In this document: piece after piece, positions 22,625 through 34,195 of the stretch
Position numbering within the stretch: the first letter of the stretch is position 1
How the letters are laid out: every line of letters begins with the position of its first letter
Position numbers and translations under genes: made by a program
Notes under the pieces: model-generated
Databases searched by the model: none
What the model was told of the DNA's origin: nothing
The model's input: only the letters and a program-made list of their open reading frames with translations
Assembly (NCBI GenBank): GCA_024811115.1
Contig: JAKOGH010000670.1
Span: 124,001 to 188,000, forward strand
Length of the DNA stretch: 64,000 nt
Direction of reading: 5' to 3'
From: Terana coerulea
Lineage: Eukaryota > Basidiomycota > Agaricomycetes > Polyporales > Phanerochaetaceae

Positions 22625-25600
22625 TCATGAGAGAGTCGTGGCTCTTCTAGTGATTCGAGGCGATGAGCTTGGAGTAAAGACTTCTGGCAGGTCTCCGTCC
22701 TCGCTATGCTGCATCGTTGGGCTTTCCGAGCGATAACCGATCCCGAAAGAAGACCCCCGGCGCCTATAAAACGACGAGGTAGACCCTGGGGTGTGTGGTT
22801 GGTCGAAGGTGGGAGAGTGGTGGCTCAAGGTTGGTCGCAGAGACATTACTTCGTTCTTCTGTTCACGGTGCGTGGCAGCCCATACCCGTACCGCGCCGTC
22901 ATGACCCCCGTGGCGAACATGAGGATGCTCGTTGAGGCATTCCATGACAATGAGGTGGTGCGACCCAGAGATGTCGGAGAGCGGATGAGATGCAGCAAGG
23001 TGGCGCTTTCACGGTCCCATACATTTATACTGCCCACTGGTATTCGTGAGTATGGCCCTTGTAAAGAAGGCACTAGATCTCACCCAATTCTGCACGCATG
23101 ACCATTTTATCGTTTTCGCCGCCGAATATGCTCGCCGCCGGTGCGAATGCCGATCGTGACGGTGATATGAAAGAGTGGCGCAGAGTAAGCAGTGATGAGC
23201 TGCCGTTGAGCTGAAGGTTCCACAGCTGCGGTGGTGCCTGTTCGGCGCATGTTGTTTAGAAATCTATAACAAGGTTTGGATGTAGCTGACCTTTTCTTCG
23301 AAACTGACCAGAAGTGACTGATTATCGGACGCCAAAGTAACGTCGCATGCATTGAAGAAGACTGGCGCGCGTCTGAGTGGTGAGAGTGAGCACGGAGTGT
23401 ACTCGCGGCAATCAAGGAACAGCTCACTTTTCGACAGTACAAGTTCGGAGGCTGTATACTATCGTAAGAGCACGTTAGCGAATCAATGCAGTCAAGAACA
23501 AGCGCAGCACACAAATGATCTGGTTCATCCCAATCACGTCCTCCGAGGCTTTGGATTCATGCCGAACGGATCCAACGCCAATCATCCACTGCCCGTCTTG
23601 AGTGACCACAACATCACTCAAGTCCATGTTGTCGATAGTATAACGTATGACGACCTAAATAGATGAGCTTAATTATCTGAGTTGGGACAACACTCCACTC
23701 ACATTCCCTTGCAAGTCCTGCGGAGTCTTTTTCAGCCGAGCTGCTTTCATGAAAACCGTGGCTAGACTTACAATTTTGACCGCATGCTCGGCTTCGATCG
23801 AGAGGAGACCTGGCAGAAGCTTCTGTCAGTATGCTAACCAACAAAGAGGTGCCCGATACGTACCTTCGTCGTTTGGCAGCCACTTCACAGATTCAACAGG
23901 GAGCTTACGAACAAGCGAGAACAGTTTTTCCGCTCCGCCCTTGCATTGTCGTTATGCAGTGAGCAAGGAAAGCAGACGACAGAATAGCCGGAAGTGCCCA
24001 CCTCTACCCCTTTCCAGAGCCGTATCACATGGTCCCCTTTCGTAAGTAGCATTTTCCCGGATGGCGACCTAATCTGCTGGGTCAGATTATACACATCAAC
24101 ACAGAAGACATGCTCGACCTACCACTCCAGTTGACTGACGTAGCTAGTGGTGTGGGTGAGGGTTCGTAGCGTGGAGAAGTTGTCCTAGCAACTGCATTCA
24201 ATTCGTTTCTTATGAAGAAATAAACTAAGCAGGCATACGCTGACTTGAAGTATCCTTGTCAGCTTGTCCGACCCTGTAGTGGCCAACAATGTTCCGCCCG
24301 GAGAGAACTGTAAGTCTCGTATCATGTCCGTGTGCACGTCCAACGTCTGTGAAACGTCGAAGTTTTTCAACTTCGGAACCAAGGTGCTCACAACACCACT
24401 CGGTACTGTGGCGCTGTCAGACATCCCCGATAGAAGCCGGCGCGACTGCCTTGGGATGGTTCTATTCGTGGGTCTCCGAGGGCGCTGCATAATTTCGGTC
24501 GATTGCTGCATGGCCATGACTCTGCGTACAATGCCTTTGAAGCGTTCTCTGCCTGTCGGAGTCTCAGTCGAAGGCGCGCCGTTCTCGATGACGTCGTCCA
24601 TAGGGTTCTGAGCCTCTAGGTCCGCCGGCGTAACAGGTTCCATGGTATGGTATGAGGGTGCCGTGTCGCCAATGACGCTCACCGCGTCAAGATCGGAGCT
24701 TCTGCTTCCGAAAAAACTCGACAAGGCTTTCTTAATTGTGTGCCATACCGGAGCGCCCTTCTGAATGAGCTTGCGGTTGTGCACGAACGTGCGTTGGGAT
24801 TGCTCGAGCGTCCAGGCGACTAGCCGAATGTTCAAGACAACCCTTGCACTTTCTCCCAATACGTCTGAGAGTAACTTGTTGCCGTCGTGCCAGTTGAAAA
24901 TCCAGCGCTCGAAGGCGAACCACACCGACATCGCGGTTAGGCCAAAGCAGCAAGTTGCGGAGAGTACCGCTGTTAGGATTGATGTCGCCCGGCTCTGAAA
25001 GTGCACACATAAGGCATGGCTTACTAGGGACAGTAGGAAGCACGTACTTGTCCGGATGAGTAGGCAAACACGACGAGGCCAATAAAGAAACAGGCCACTG
25101 AGAATACGAGAAAAACGAGGGGTGATCGTTTAATCCATATGAGAACCCACCACGGCACTCGATGGTCTGGAGATCGACTACCACGGCATTAGTACGATGG
25201 CACCGGAAGATGGGACGGACATACAAGACGGCTTGCATCCAAGTTAGCCCGAGTAGACTGTTCACGGCTGCACTGATACTAAAAACCAGCGAGGTGAACC
25301 AAAAGCTGTTGACGGCGTCTTCAGCGACGGTGCCATTTGCTGTATAAGAGAACTGTATCATAGTCGCAGTAACACCGGAGAAAAGGGTCGCCACAGTAGA
25401 GAGGTTGACGAGATTGCCTGCTGAGCCTTTCTGTGCGTTACGGATCGTCGGGATTCCTGCATATATGCACGATCAAAAACAACGCAGGCATGCTGTGAGA
25501 ACACTGACGCACCGACTTTGATAAATGAAGGAATAAATGTAGTAATATGTGAGAGACGCTTGCCGATTCTGGTTGAGACGTCATGAGCGTATCTTCGTAC

Positions 25601-26469
25601 TGCTGGAGTCTCGATGTCGTCTACTTCGGGAGTAAATTGCTGTACTCGGGAAGGGGGGCTATATGCGCACCAATAAATGTGTTAAGATAGTTTGCCCAGC
25701 TCTACTGATCGTTAGAGGAGCTTTTTCGCGCATGTATGTAGGGCACGCACCTTGATATCTTCTTCTAACTTTTGCTCTGGAACTTCATCAACAAACTCCG
25801 GGTACTGACTGAAGCAGTCAAGTATAGTAGCAATGTCCTTGGCAAGCGCGAGCAGCTCTGCCGGAAGTTCATCTGCGGTCGGCTGGTCATGGCTGGTGTT
25901 CAACCGTGACACAATGCTGAGCAACCTGTTCCGTCTTCTGCTTCGCCGCTGCCGTTTGAAATTCCAGTAGCGGTCGACCTGAAGCTGCCAATGTGTCTTC
26001 CGGATGACCCTGTGCGGGAAGAGGGCCATGGCGTTCTCGCGAAATAGGAATAAAACTCTGCTCAGTCGTTCGCATAGTCGGAAGGATGCAGACAGAATGC
26101 CGACAGAGCTTCCGAGTTGACGTGCAGCGTTGGAGAGTTGACGGAGCTGATCATTGTATCACTTGAGTGAGATGGCTGGCTTGCAACAAGGGAATAACTT
26201 CGCTTACCTCGTTGTCAAGCTCGATTATTTGCCTATTGCACAAATCAGAACGCGCAAGCTAGGGAAGATAACTGTGAACTCACTTCTCAAACCTGTAGAA
26301 CGCTGAGGCATCTCCAACTATCTCTGTCTCCTTCTCACGCTCTGTAGGAACTGCCCGCGGAAACAACAGGAGGTCATCGGCACTTGAAGCGAATGTGGCG
26401 CAAGCATAACTCACGAGCTATTGGAACTACCGGCGACGTAGGGCGAATGTCTTCATCGACCATCATCAT
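22625..26469 (-). CDS. Membrane-anchored WD40 protein
   Basis: A many-exon minus-strand gene starting with ATG triplets at 26469 (MMMVDEDIRPTSP). N-terminal helical region: QLRQLSNAARQLGSSVG and RERL-like LCERLSRVLFLFRENAM (residues about 50-200). Three membrane helices follow around NLVNLSTVATLFSGVTA, WFTSLVFSISAAVNSLLGL and FLVFSVACFFIGLVVFAY, with a fourth near TAVLSATCCFGLTAMSVWF. A cytosolic linker leads to WD40 repeats (HTDMIRDLQFSPGGTLLATT, SPSGKMLLTKGDHVIRLWK, VKWLPNDE, APPQLWNLQL, GSINVWDRESATLLHLI). Near the end a run of five C on the plus strand (22905-22909) seems one base short: the frame leaves FATG and the expected GHDGAVRVWAAT continues in another frame to the stop at 22625. 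Function is unknown; the architecture suggests a membrane sensor or scaffold. Confidence 0.7.
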
Positions 26470-27116
26470 CTCAACGCCTCGATGTTCAGTTGGTAGGGGC
26501 TTTCCTCAGGATCCAAGGAAGAGTGCGCCAAAGCCCAGGGGGGACGGGGGAAGGAGAAAAGAAAGGCAGTTTCGAGGCGAATCTTTGAATCGCCGCGCTC
26601 CTGGATGTTCGGGAAACCCACATCATAAGGTTCAGTGTTCCTGAAGCCTGGGAGCCGGAGTACGAAGGAAGTAGATTAAGGATGATGGCGTTCTACGGGC
26701 GCATCGGAGGGGTTAGACAAGGCGTCTGCGGTTGAGCTGGGGTTGAGCCCAGTTGAGTCCGTGGTGAGCGGATTCTTGTTGAGTAAGGTTTGGTTCAGGA
26801 GCACGATGCGCGACCTAGGCCGTAGTGAACAAGGACTTGTCTCACAGGTCAATGTCTGCCGTGGAGAGCGGGTGAAAGCGATGATACCAGGAATGCCTCG
26901 TGTACTGATGCCCCAAATTTACCATACGGTCCACGGAGTTGTCACGTAAGCTTGCATGGAATAGCAAGAGCTCGTATCGAAACAGACCGGTGGTAAACAA
27001 GTCAATGTGGTCTGCACCTGAGCACAAGATCACAAGGTCCAATGTAAGACGCGGCATTGGTACAAACTTCGACGTACATTCCAGTGCGCTGTGATAGGTC
27101 GTATCGTACAACTACT
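26470..27116. other. Intergenic, nothing identified
   Basis: Between the start of the membrane-WD40 gene and the 3' end of the Rdx gene I see no supportable ORF. It should contain the WD40 gene promoter and the Rdx terminator. Confidence 0.5.
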
Positions 27117-27828
27117 TCAAGGCTTGGTCTCTTTCTTGTCAGAATCTGTCTTGTCGGAATGGCCCAGAGACTTCCCGGGCTGTATACGATCCCTGATACG
27201 TTGCTTCTGCACCATCAGAATGAGAGGTTGAGTATATACAGTGATATTTCGCAAATTGTTGAACGACGCACCAAAACTTTCAGCTCCGGGAACCCTCCCT
27301 CCACCTTCCTATCCCATACCAGCGTAGGCGGTTGGCCTGTGAGGTATAACCATACCCTGAAGCGACCGCCTGTCTCCTCGGTGTTCAGAGGCATCAGAGA
27401 AATCGACCTCAAGGTAGGCGTAGGGAAGGTAAGCATGAGCTCCGTCGCAACCCATGTGGCTCGGTGTTGCCTATTAAATATTCATTTATGGTTCAACGAC
27501 GGTAAAAGTAGCAAGCGCACCATCGACACTGTCCATCCGCATCTCTTTAGTAATGACAGAGACGCAAAAGCGGATTGAGACATACTCTATCACAAAACTC
27601 AACGGCAATGCTAGGTGAAGGAAGGATGTCCGGAGGAACGAAAGTTGCGGGATTGAGAGGATCCTGGCTCGTAGTCAGCTCATTCTTCTTCTCCTCTGCT
27701 GGCCGCGAAGCTTCAGGTTGTTCCTTCACTGGTGGGGACGCATCAAGGCTAGAGCCTGGAAGTTGCTGCTGGGGCTGAGGAGCATCAGGTTGGCAGTCAG
27801 GACAATCTGCAGGATTCGGATTCGACAT
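27117..27828 (-). CDS. Rdx/SelT-SelW-like thioredoxin-fold protein
   Basis: Exons 27828-27586, 27528-27521, 27470-27272 and 27206-27117 total 540 bp, 179 aa. The second exon is only 8 bp. The first about 65 residues are a Pro/Glu-rich, disordered leader. The domain then reads VEFCDRCRWQHRATWVATEL, so the CxxC redox motif is C-D-R-C, with the second cysteine encoded in the microexon. The domain continues TPTLRSISLMPLNTEETGGR, VWDRKVEGGFPELKVLKQR and IRDRIQPGKSLGHSDK, all typical of the Rdx family (Cys-containing relatives of selenoproteins T/W/H). The family is thought to act in redox control; the partner is unknown. It is divergent from PCH2 over 235 bp. Confidence 0.9.
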
Positions 27829-28063
27829 GAGAATTAGGCGATGCGAAGGTGGTGGGTGAGGTCGAGATGACTGTACGCGCTTACGCTACCTCATGAGACG
27901 CGGTCAGGCCACGCGATGAACATGCGACGCGTACCTCAGGTTAGGGTGGGTCACTTCGCGTCTTGCTCTTTGCCCAATCTTTGCCTCCAAATTCTCGCTA
28001 GCCCGTTGTGTCCTTCAGCTTCGCCTTTTCGGAGAAACTCTACAGATATAAAGATTGACTAAT

Positions 28064-29949
28064 ATGAGTGCGGAACAAGGACCATCTACGCAGTACCCTG
28101 TTCATAGTGAGTCACAGGCTGATTTACAGTGTCTTTGATATTCTTATCCCTGTCCACGACCATAGTTGAAGTTCGCGTGAAACAAACCGCGACTGCGCGT
28201 TTTGACACCATTCGCAACACCGTGCACCAGTACATCGCCTCGTCCTTCTCTCACATATATCTTCCATCGACGTTGCAAGGATGGGAAGACGTTGCGTTGC
28301 TGTCCTCCTCTGTGGACCGAATAATAGCGTCAGAATCCACAAGCTCCTCGCCATCCCTCCCTATAGAACAAATATCGCTGCAAATACACGTCTATCAACC
28401 GTCTGATGCAGGTGCTTTTGATGAACTGGCAACAGGCAACGGGAGAGGCGAAGGCGAAGAAGTCATGGCTGCAAGTGTATGCGAGCTGCCGAGCTTGAAC
28501 TGGGAAGGCTTGTGGGAAAGCTTGATATACTCAGACGGCATCAAATCCAAGCTTCTGGACTACATATATGCTACCGTGCTGTTTAGCGATGCTAACGTTG
28601 ACTGTGAGTACCACATGCGGCTCTGTACGGCCTGATTCCACGTCTTTCTTTCAGTCAATGTGGTGTCGTGGAATCGTGTGGTGTTGCTACACGGACCTCC
28701 TGGGACGGGCAAGACCTCACTCTGCCGTGCTTTAGCCCAAAAGCTGTCTATACGACTATCAGCTCGGTAAGAGGCATACGCCCCGCGTTCTGCTGTAACT
28801 GAGCTCCCAATCCAGATATCCTAACTCGCGCTTACTCGAGATTAACTCGCATTCACTATTCTCTCGATGGTTTTCCGAGTCAGGCAAACTCGTCCAACGT
28901 CTGTTCAGTACCGTTACAGACATGGTCGAAGACGAGGACACCTTCGTGACTGTACTTATCGGTATGACTTGCGCATAATGGCACTTCCTCAATGTCTGAC
29001 AAACGTGTCGATTTGCAGATGAGGTTGAGTCTCTCACCTCAGCTCGAGCAGGTGCAATGGCGGGCACAGAACCTTCAGACGCTCTTCGAGTCGTCAACGC
29101 ATTGCTGACACAACTTGACAAACTTAAGCACAGAAAGAATGTGTTGGTATTATCCACAAGCAATCTTGCCAAAGCAATCGGTCTGTCACTGCCTGGCAAC
29201 ACTTGCTGCATGTGCTACCATACTCAATATGGCGCATATACCCACTAGATTCTGCATTTGTGGATCGCGCGGATATCATCCAATATGTCGACCTACCTCC
29301 GCGTGACGCCATTTACGGGATACTACGTACCTGTCTCAGCGAACTCGTAGAAAAAGGGATTGTCTCGGAAGTGGTGAGCCATCCTTCGCTCCCTTGGGGA
29401 GCCACCGTCTCATCCATCCACTAACGTGCCCAACAGGATGTACCAAATCTAACGCAAGCAATTCTCTATGAGCGCACGGCCAGCTTTTCTCCTACCGTCC
29501 CCAATGTCGCTTCTCTTCAAATAGTCTCTGGTCAACCACCCACGGCGACAAGTCCGGCCGTTGACTCGAAATCCACATCACTCATGCAACCGAACGGCTC
29601 GGATCAGCGTGAGAAGTCGAGGAGTGTGGCCTTGAGGCTGCTATCGCTGGCCGAAAAATGCAGGGTGCGTAGTGAAAATACGAGCGCATACATACACTAC
29701 TCAGGCCAATTCAATTGACACCCACAGGCACAAGGCATGTCAGGCCGGTCGCTGCGCCGACTGCCTGTCCTCGCACACGCTAGACATATTGGTACCATGG
29801 CGATGCTGCCGCCAAAGCTATCATCAACTGCTGTGAATGGAAAAGGCCGTCTCAGTGGCCCTAGGACGGATGTTATGGTCTGGCTGGACGCGATGGACAA
29901 GGTTGTTGAGGGTCAGGCGACAGAGCGGAGTCATCTGAACCACGCATAG
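28064..29949 (+). CDS. pch2: Pachytene checkpoint AAA+ ATPase PCH2/TRIP13
   Basis: Eight exons: 28064-28106, 28166-28603, 28655-28766, 28816-28961, 29019-29180, 29249-29373, 29437-29664 and 29728-29949. Total 1476 bp, 491 aa, every junction in phase. The N-terminal domain is followed by the AAA+ core: Walker [10 protein letters not shown], Walker B VTVLIDEVES, sensor region [10 protein letters not shown] and arginine-finger region [14 protein letters not shown]. The C-terminal lid includes [23 protein letters not shown]2/TRIP13 remodels HORMA-domain proteins (Hop1, Mad2) in meiosis and the spindle checkpoint. Length matches the family (about 430-560 aa). Introns are 49-69 bp. Confidence 0.95.
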
Positions 29950-30260
29950 GTTTGTGTACGTGTCCTATCTTTGTCGCTCTTGGCAGAAGGGCTTCGTGCA
30001 ATATGCTCTCAACACGCTGTTTATCACAATGCTGCACTACCTGTCCTTGCCATCTGCAAGTTGTATCATGTTACAGGCTGGCGAGACTTTCGGGACCTTC
30101 GCAGCGTGGGAGATTTACCGAACACAAAAAGGTTTGCGTTATCTTGCCAAGTCTTTGGACACCCAGACACTGCACCAACGGCTGAGGAGTTGAAGAGGTA
30201 TTGAAGTAGACAGGAATCGTGTCAAGGGTATATATATATCACTACAGAATCGAGAAGGCT

Positions 30261-31682
30261 TCATTGCTTCTCCTTGACTTGCTCCGACAAGTACTCCCAG
30301 AGTTGCTGGCCAATCTTCGGGTCATACATAATATCCTGCGTCTTGCCGACTCGCGCGTATGGGATAAGAAACTGTAATAATGCGTTGATATAATAGAATC
30401 TCGTTGACAGGTGGGAAAGCCTACCTCGCCGTTATATTTCGCAGTCTCTGGCAAGGTGCCTGCCCACAGCTGCGTAAGAGCGCCCAGAGAGGCCTCATGC
30501 AGTATGCGATCCTGTTCGGAGTGGGCAAGGGAGCGTTAGATACAGTAGCATAGCCAACAACGATGAGACAGGCGCACCAGTATCCATTTCTGTATTGGCG
30601 ACGAAACGTGTCTCTGCAGGTCCGTCTTTAGAGCACCTGTTGCACAATGTCATGAGGCGATGCGAGAGTGTATTCAGCATGTATCCTACCGGGGTCGCAA
30701 ACGAACGAGAGTACGCCTTGAGATGCGTAACGTTTCGCAGCCTCATGAGAAACGACTGCGTTTAACTGTGTCACACGGAATGATGAGTTAGCGTATGTTG
30801 GAAGATAAGAACTGGGAAACACCTTGCCATTTTGCTTTGCATGTACAGCATTTGGGCCCCAACCTTCTGACGGCTAAGGTCCTCCCTGAATGTTTCCCAG
30901 TGGACCTTGTCGAGAAGATGTGCACCGCTGCTAGACGTGGTGATTACACGAGAGTGACCATCCGGAGAGCTCTTTGCAGCTTCAGTCAGTGCCGGGAGCA
31001 GAAGCTCGGTGAAATAGAAATGGCCTGCGAGCGTTATGCATGAGTGAATTAGATACATACGCCGGCGCATCAGGGAAACCCACCAAGGACGTTGGTGCCA
31101 AACTGCAGATCGTAGCCGTCTGCGGTCAGTTGATCAATCGGAGGTGTCATCACGCCACTATAATATATGCAAATCAGCATCTTGGTAGACAAGCCCTGGT
31201 ACCGTAGCTCACGCATTGTTGAAGAGCATGTGGAGTTCGCGTTCCTTACTCAGGAACTCCGCTGCCGCCCTACGCACAGACTCCAAGCTCGACAAGTCGA
31301 GCTCGAGGAATATGGCCTCCTTCCCTGTTGCCGCTTTCAAATCTGTGATGGCAGCCTCCGCTTTAGATTTGCTTCTAGCGGCCAAGTACACCTTTGCATT
31401 GTGTTGCAACAACGCCTATGAAATCGAAGCCATGTTAGTTTCGAACGCCAACAGACCGTATGGGTTCTGCTTACCTTGACAGTCTCTTTGCCAACGCCAG
31501 TATTAGCACCTATTACCGTAGCAATCAACAACGAGGCTACGAGATAGCCACATGGTTAAGCACATACCAGTAACGATTGCGACTTTCCCGGTGAGATCGG
31601 GGATTTGATCCACGGAGAAGGTCGGTGTTGGCGGCCACAGCGCTTGGAGTACCCTCCAGATATTCTTCAGCTTGTTGAACAT
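30261..31682 (-). CDS. Short-chain dehydrogenase/reductase (retinol-dehydrogenase-like)
   Basis: Starts [18 protein letters not shown] at 31682 and ends EQVKEKQ at 30261, with about seven exons. Rossmann signature [18 protein letters not shown] (TGxxxGxG), NNAG split by an intron (FNNA|GVMTPP), and catalytic YxxxK in LYMQSK with an upstream Ser in ITTSSSG. Further conserved: [30 protein letters not shown]. It would use NAD(P)H on a hydrophobic alcohol or ketone; the substrate is not predictable. The junction after LYMQSKM (donor near 30823, acceptor near 30766) is off by one base: the GT...AG join puts a stop where [12 protein letters not shown] should continue. The other joins I checked (from about 30700 to the stop) read through. 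Confidence 0.8.
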
Positions 31683-33142
31683 TTCGCAGGGCTGGTTTCG
31701 TTCAACGTAGCAGAAAGGCGTAGAGGGGAGGCAAATCGTCGTGCCTACTGGATGGTATTCTCATGGCTTTATATCCATCAACCCCGGCCCGCGTGGACTC
31801 GACAGCGAAACATTCTGCGATCGACCGGGAAATAGCCCAGAGATGAGAATTGCGTACGTTGGCAGTGAAGTTGAATGACGCGGCCTCGGCCCGAGCAGAC
31901 GTTTAGAGGTCCTTTATACCTTGGCGTGTATGCCGTGCGGATACGTCAATCTCTTTGTCCAGATTGTAGACTGCGGAAGACACTGCCAGCAGAGGCGTAT
32001 CGACAGGATCAAGACACTCGGAAAAACCAAAAGTCCTGCGAGGGTCCGCCGCTGTTCTCAAAGTCTAGAAGTCCATATTCCCAGCGGGGTGAATATTGGA
32101 TGCGCTTGCCTTTCGGAAGCTCTTGTAGGAACTTGACTCACTCACAAAGAAATATCCCCCTGCTAGCTGGTAATGTACTACCGTTGCGTGGGACTTCTGC
32201 CTTCTTTCTTCGATCCGGGATTGTTGGCTGACCCTTGACAACTTGAAAGGAGCAACTGAAGGTTTGTGGCGACTCAGTGCGACTCAGCCTGACAAGTACT
32301 GGCAGGCTGCCGTTCGCACGCACACTCGTCGGCACCCCGGGCCTCGGCCGGCACGGATTTTGCCGAGATGATAAGCGCCAACATATAAAAAACCTTATAC
32401 TTGCTGCACACAGTTGAGTGGTTTCTCGTTTTGCTGTTCATTCTGCTGCGTGCTCAGGTCGATGAACATCTGCCGTACTGCACCGTGGTCGGATAAAGCA
32501 GAGCTCAGGAGCTTTGTGGCGTGGGAATCAGAGCGATCAACAGCTTGAAACCTACCCACGGTGCAGCAACACCGGTCGGCGAGAGTAAGCTATTAAGGTT
32601 TATTATAGTCTCCCGAGGCAGAGCAAACAGAATAATGGAGGTCGGTCGTTAGGTTGAGACAGTGTCCGGGACAGAAAGTCGCCATATCATAACCATGAGT
32701 ATCGTGGTCCCACAGCGACTACATACTGTACGAAGCTCCCATGCAAGCGCGACTAATCTTCCCGAGCTCTTAGCAAATACGATGACTCGACTGGGACGTC
32801 GGATGTGAGCGGCTCGCTTTAATACGTCTAACCGCATCACCAAGAGGCTGTAGGACTAGTGTTCAACGTTCAACGTTCATCGTTTAACGTTTAACGCCCG
32901 CTGCCGCCTGCGACGAAGTTTGAACCCACTGGCAGTCCTCGGGGAGTCGGGTTATCCCAAAGAAAGCGAACCGGCGATGCCCGATTGGGACATTTGCCAC
33001 GTTTTTCGACGAGGCTGACCCGCGACGCGATCGAGGCGCGCCATGTTTACGCGCCATGTTTGTTGACAAACAACGAGGCTGACCCGTGAACTACCAGCCT
33101 CAGAGCGTATAAATACCAGGCCACTGAGGCTCTACCGTCCTC

Positions 33143-33350
33143 AGCTCTCTTCCCCTCTTCCTCTCTCCCCTCTTCCTCTCTTCCCCTCTTCCTCTCTTCC
33201 CTCTTCCCTCTTCCCTCTTCACCTCTTCCTCTCTTCCCCTCTTCCCTCTTCCCTCTTCCTCTCTTCCCTCTTCCCTCTTCCTCTCTTCCCCTCTTCCCCT
33301 CACTTACCTCCCCTCCCTCCCTCCCTCCCTCCTCCTCATCGCCTCTTCTC
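33143..33350. repeat. Long pyrimidine (C/T) tract
   Basis: About 200 bp of the plus strand is almost purely C and T, built from imperfect TCTTCCCC/TCTTCCTC units and ending in a CCCT array. It explains the long Arg/Glu/Gly-repeat ORF on the minus strand, which is not a gene. Confidence 0.85.
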
Positions 33351-33413
33351 TCCTTCGCGTCGCCATCTTGACTCCGCACTCTCTCCCCTTCCCCGAGTTC
33401 GGACAGGCATTCC

Positions 33414-33840
33414 CCAGGTTGGATGTCTCTCCCGGCGGTGCCTCTTCGTGGCTCTCGGGATGAGTACCGCGCGGGCCTTCGGGTCTGCGCTGGGAAACTA
33501 AATCCGCCGAACCCAAGCCAAACCGATGCAGCAGCAGATACATCAGGGGTCGGGTAGCAAGAGGGCGGAAGCCTCAAGGCCTCAGGCCTCCCCGGCCTCG
33601 CCGGACTCAAGACTTTCGACGTCGCGGCGTCTGTCCTCAAGCACCTCCTCAAGGAATTCGAACATACCCTCAAGACAACAAGACACAGCACAAATAAGGT
33701 ACGTCCCGAGGGAGGGTGAGCATCTGAACGATGCTCGTCCTGGTGCGGACCTTTTCGTGGTCCTCGGGATAAGTATCTCCCTGGTCTTCGGACGCGGGAG
33801 GGAAACCAACACGCACCAAATTTCTTTTTGCCTTCTCACT
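33414..33840 (+). repeat. Diverged direct repeat pair
   Basis: The segment at about 33440-33505 (CTTCGTGGCTCTCGGGATGA, then CCTTCGGG and GGGAAAC) recurs at about 33750-33812 (TTTCGTGGTCCTCGGGATAA, then TCTTCGGA and GGGAAAC). Both are preceded by a GGTGCSGACC/GGTGCC-type block. The copies differ at many positions. This may be an old duplication inside an LTR-like element or an untranslated region. Confidence 0.55.
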
Positions 33841-34195
33841 CTGCGGGAGGCCCACCATCATAGGGAATTCCAGTATTGTGCGCTCTGGTGCACAGTTCGT
33901 AGTGTCATGATGGTCATGCAACTCCGCTTTCAAAGTAGCATGCACCTTTAGAGGCATATGAGCGCCGTATTGACATTCCACTACACGTTGTATGCTTGGA
34001 TAATGGTTACCGGTCAAGCGTTCTTGAACTTTAAGTTTGTGCACCGTTCAACGCTGGCGGCCGGCCGCCTCCAGTCGATCTTGGTGATCTGCGCGTCAGA
34101 GGTACTTTAAGTTGATCGCCGAATACGTCATGTGTGCAGTGACGTCCCGAAGTTCAGAGGGGTATACCTCTAGAGACAGCTTGCAAGCTACCACC

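Larger units (their letters stand above)
31683..34195. other. 2.5-kb intergenic region with low-complexity and repeat sequence
   Basis: No gene is supportable. Visible structure: stacked short repeats of the form GTTCAACG/GTTTAACG at about 32860-32895; two copies of ACGAGGCTGACCCG (about 33010 and 33069); a TATAAATA box at about 33109 followed by a pyrimidine tract; and a diverged repeat (separate entries). The TATA box plus pyrimidine-rich leader resembles a fungal LTR, but I could not find matching termini or a target-site duplication. Confidence 0.5.

Noticed and set aside
29954..30193. Three overlapping plus-strand ORFs just after PCH2
   Set aside because: They lie in the 3' region of PCH2, use different frames and show no domain; PCH2 already has its full length.
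33047..33691. Minus-strand ORF of 214 codons with long Arg/Glu/Gly repeats
   Set aside because: It is the reading of a pure pyrimidine tract on the other strand; no domain and no splice context.
32860..34060. Full LTR retrotransposon
   Set aside because: No gag or pol coding sequence, no paired LTRs, no target-site duplication; kept only as a possible relic.
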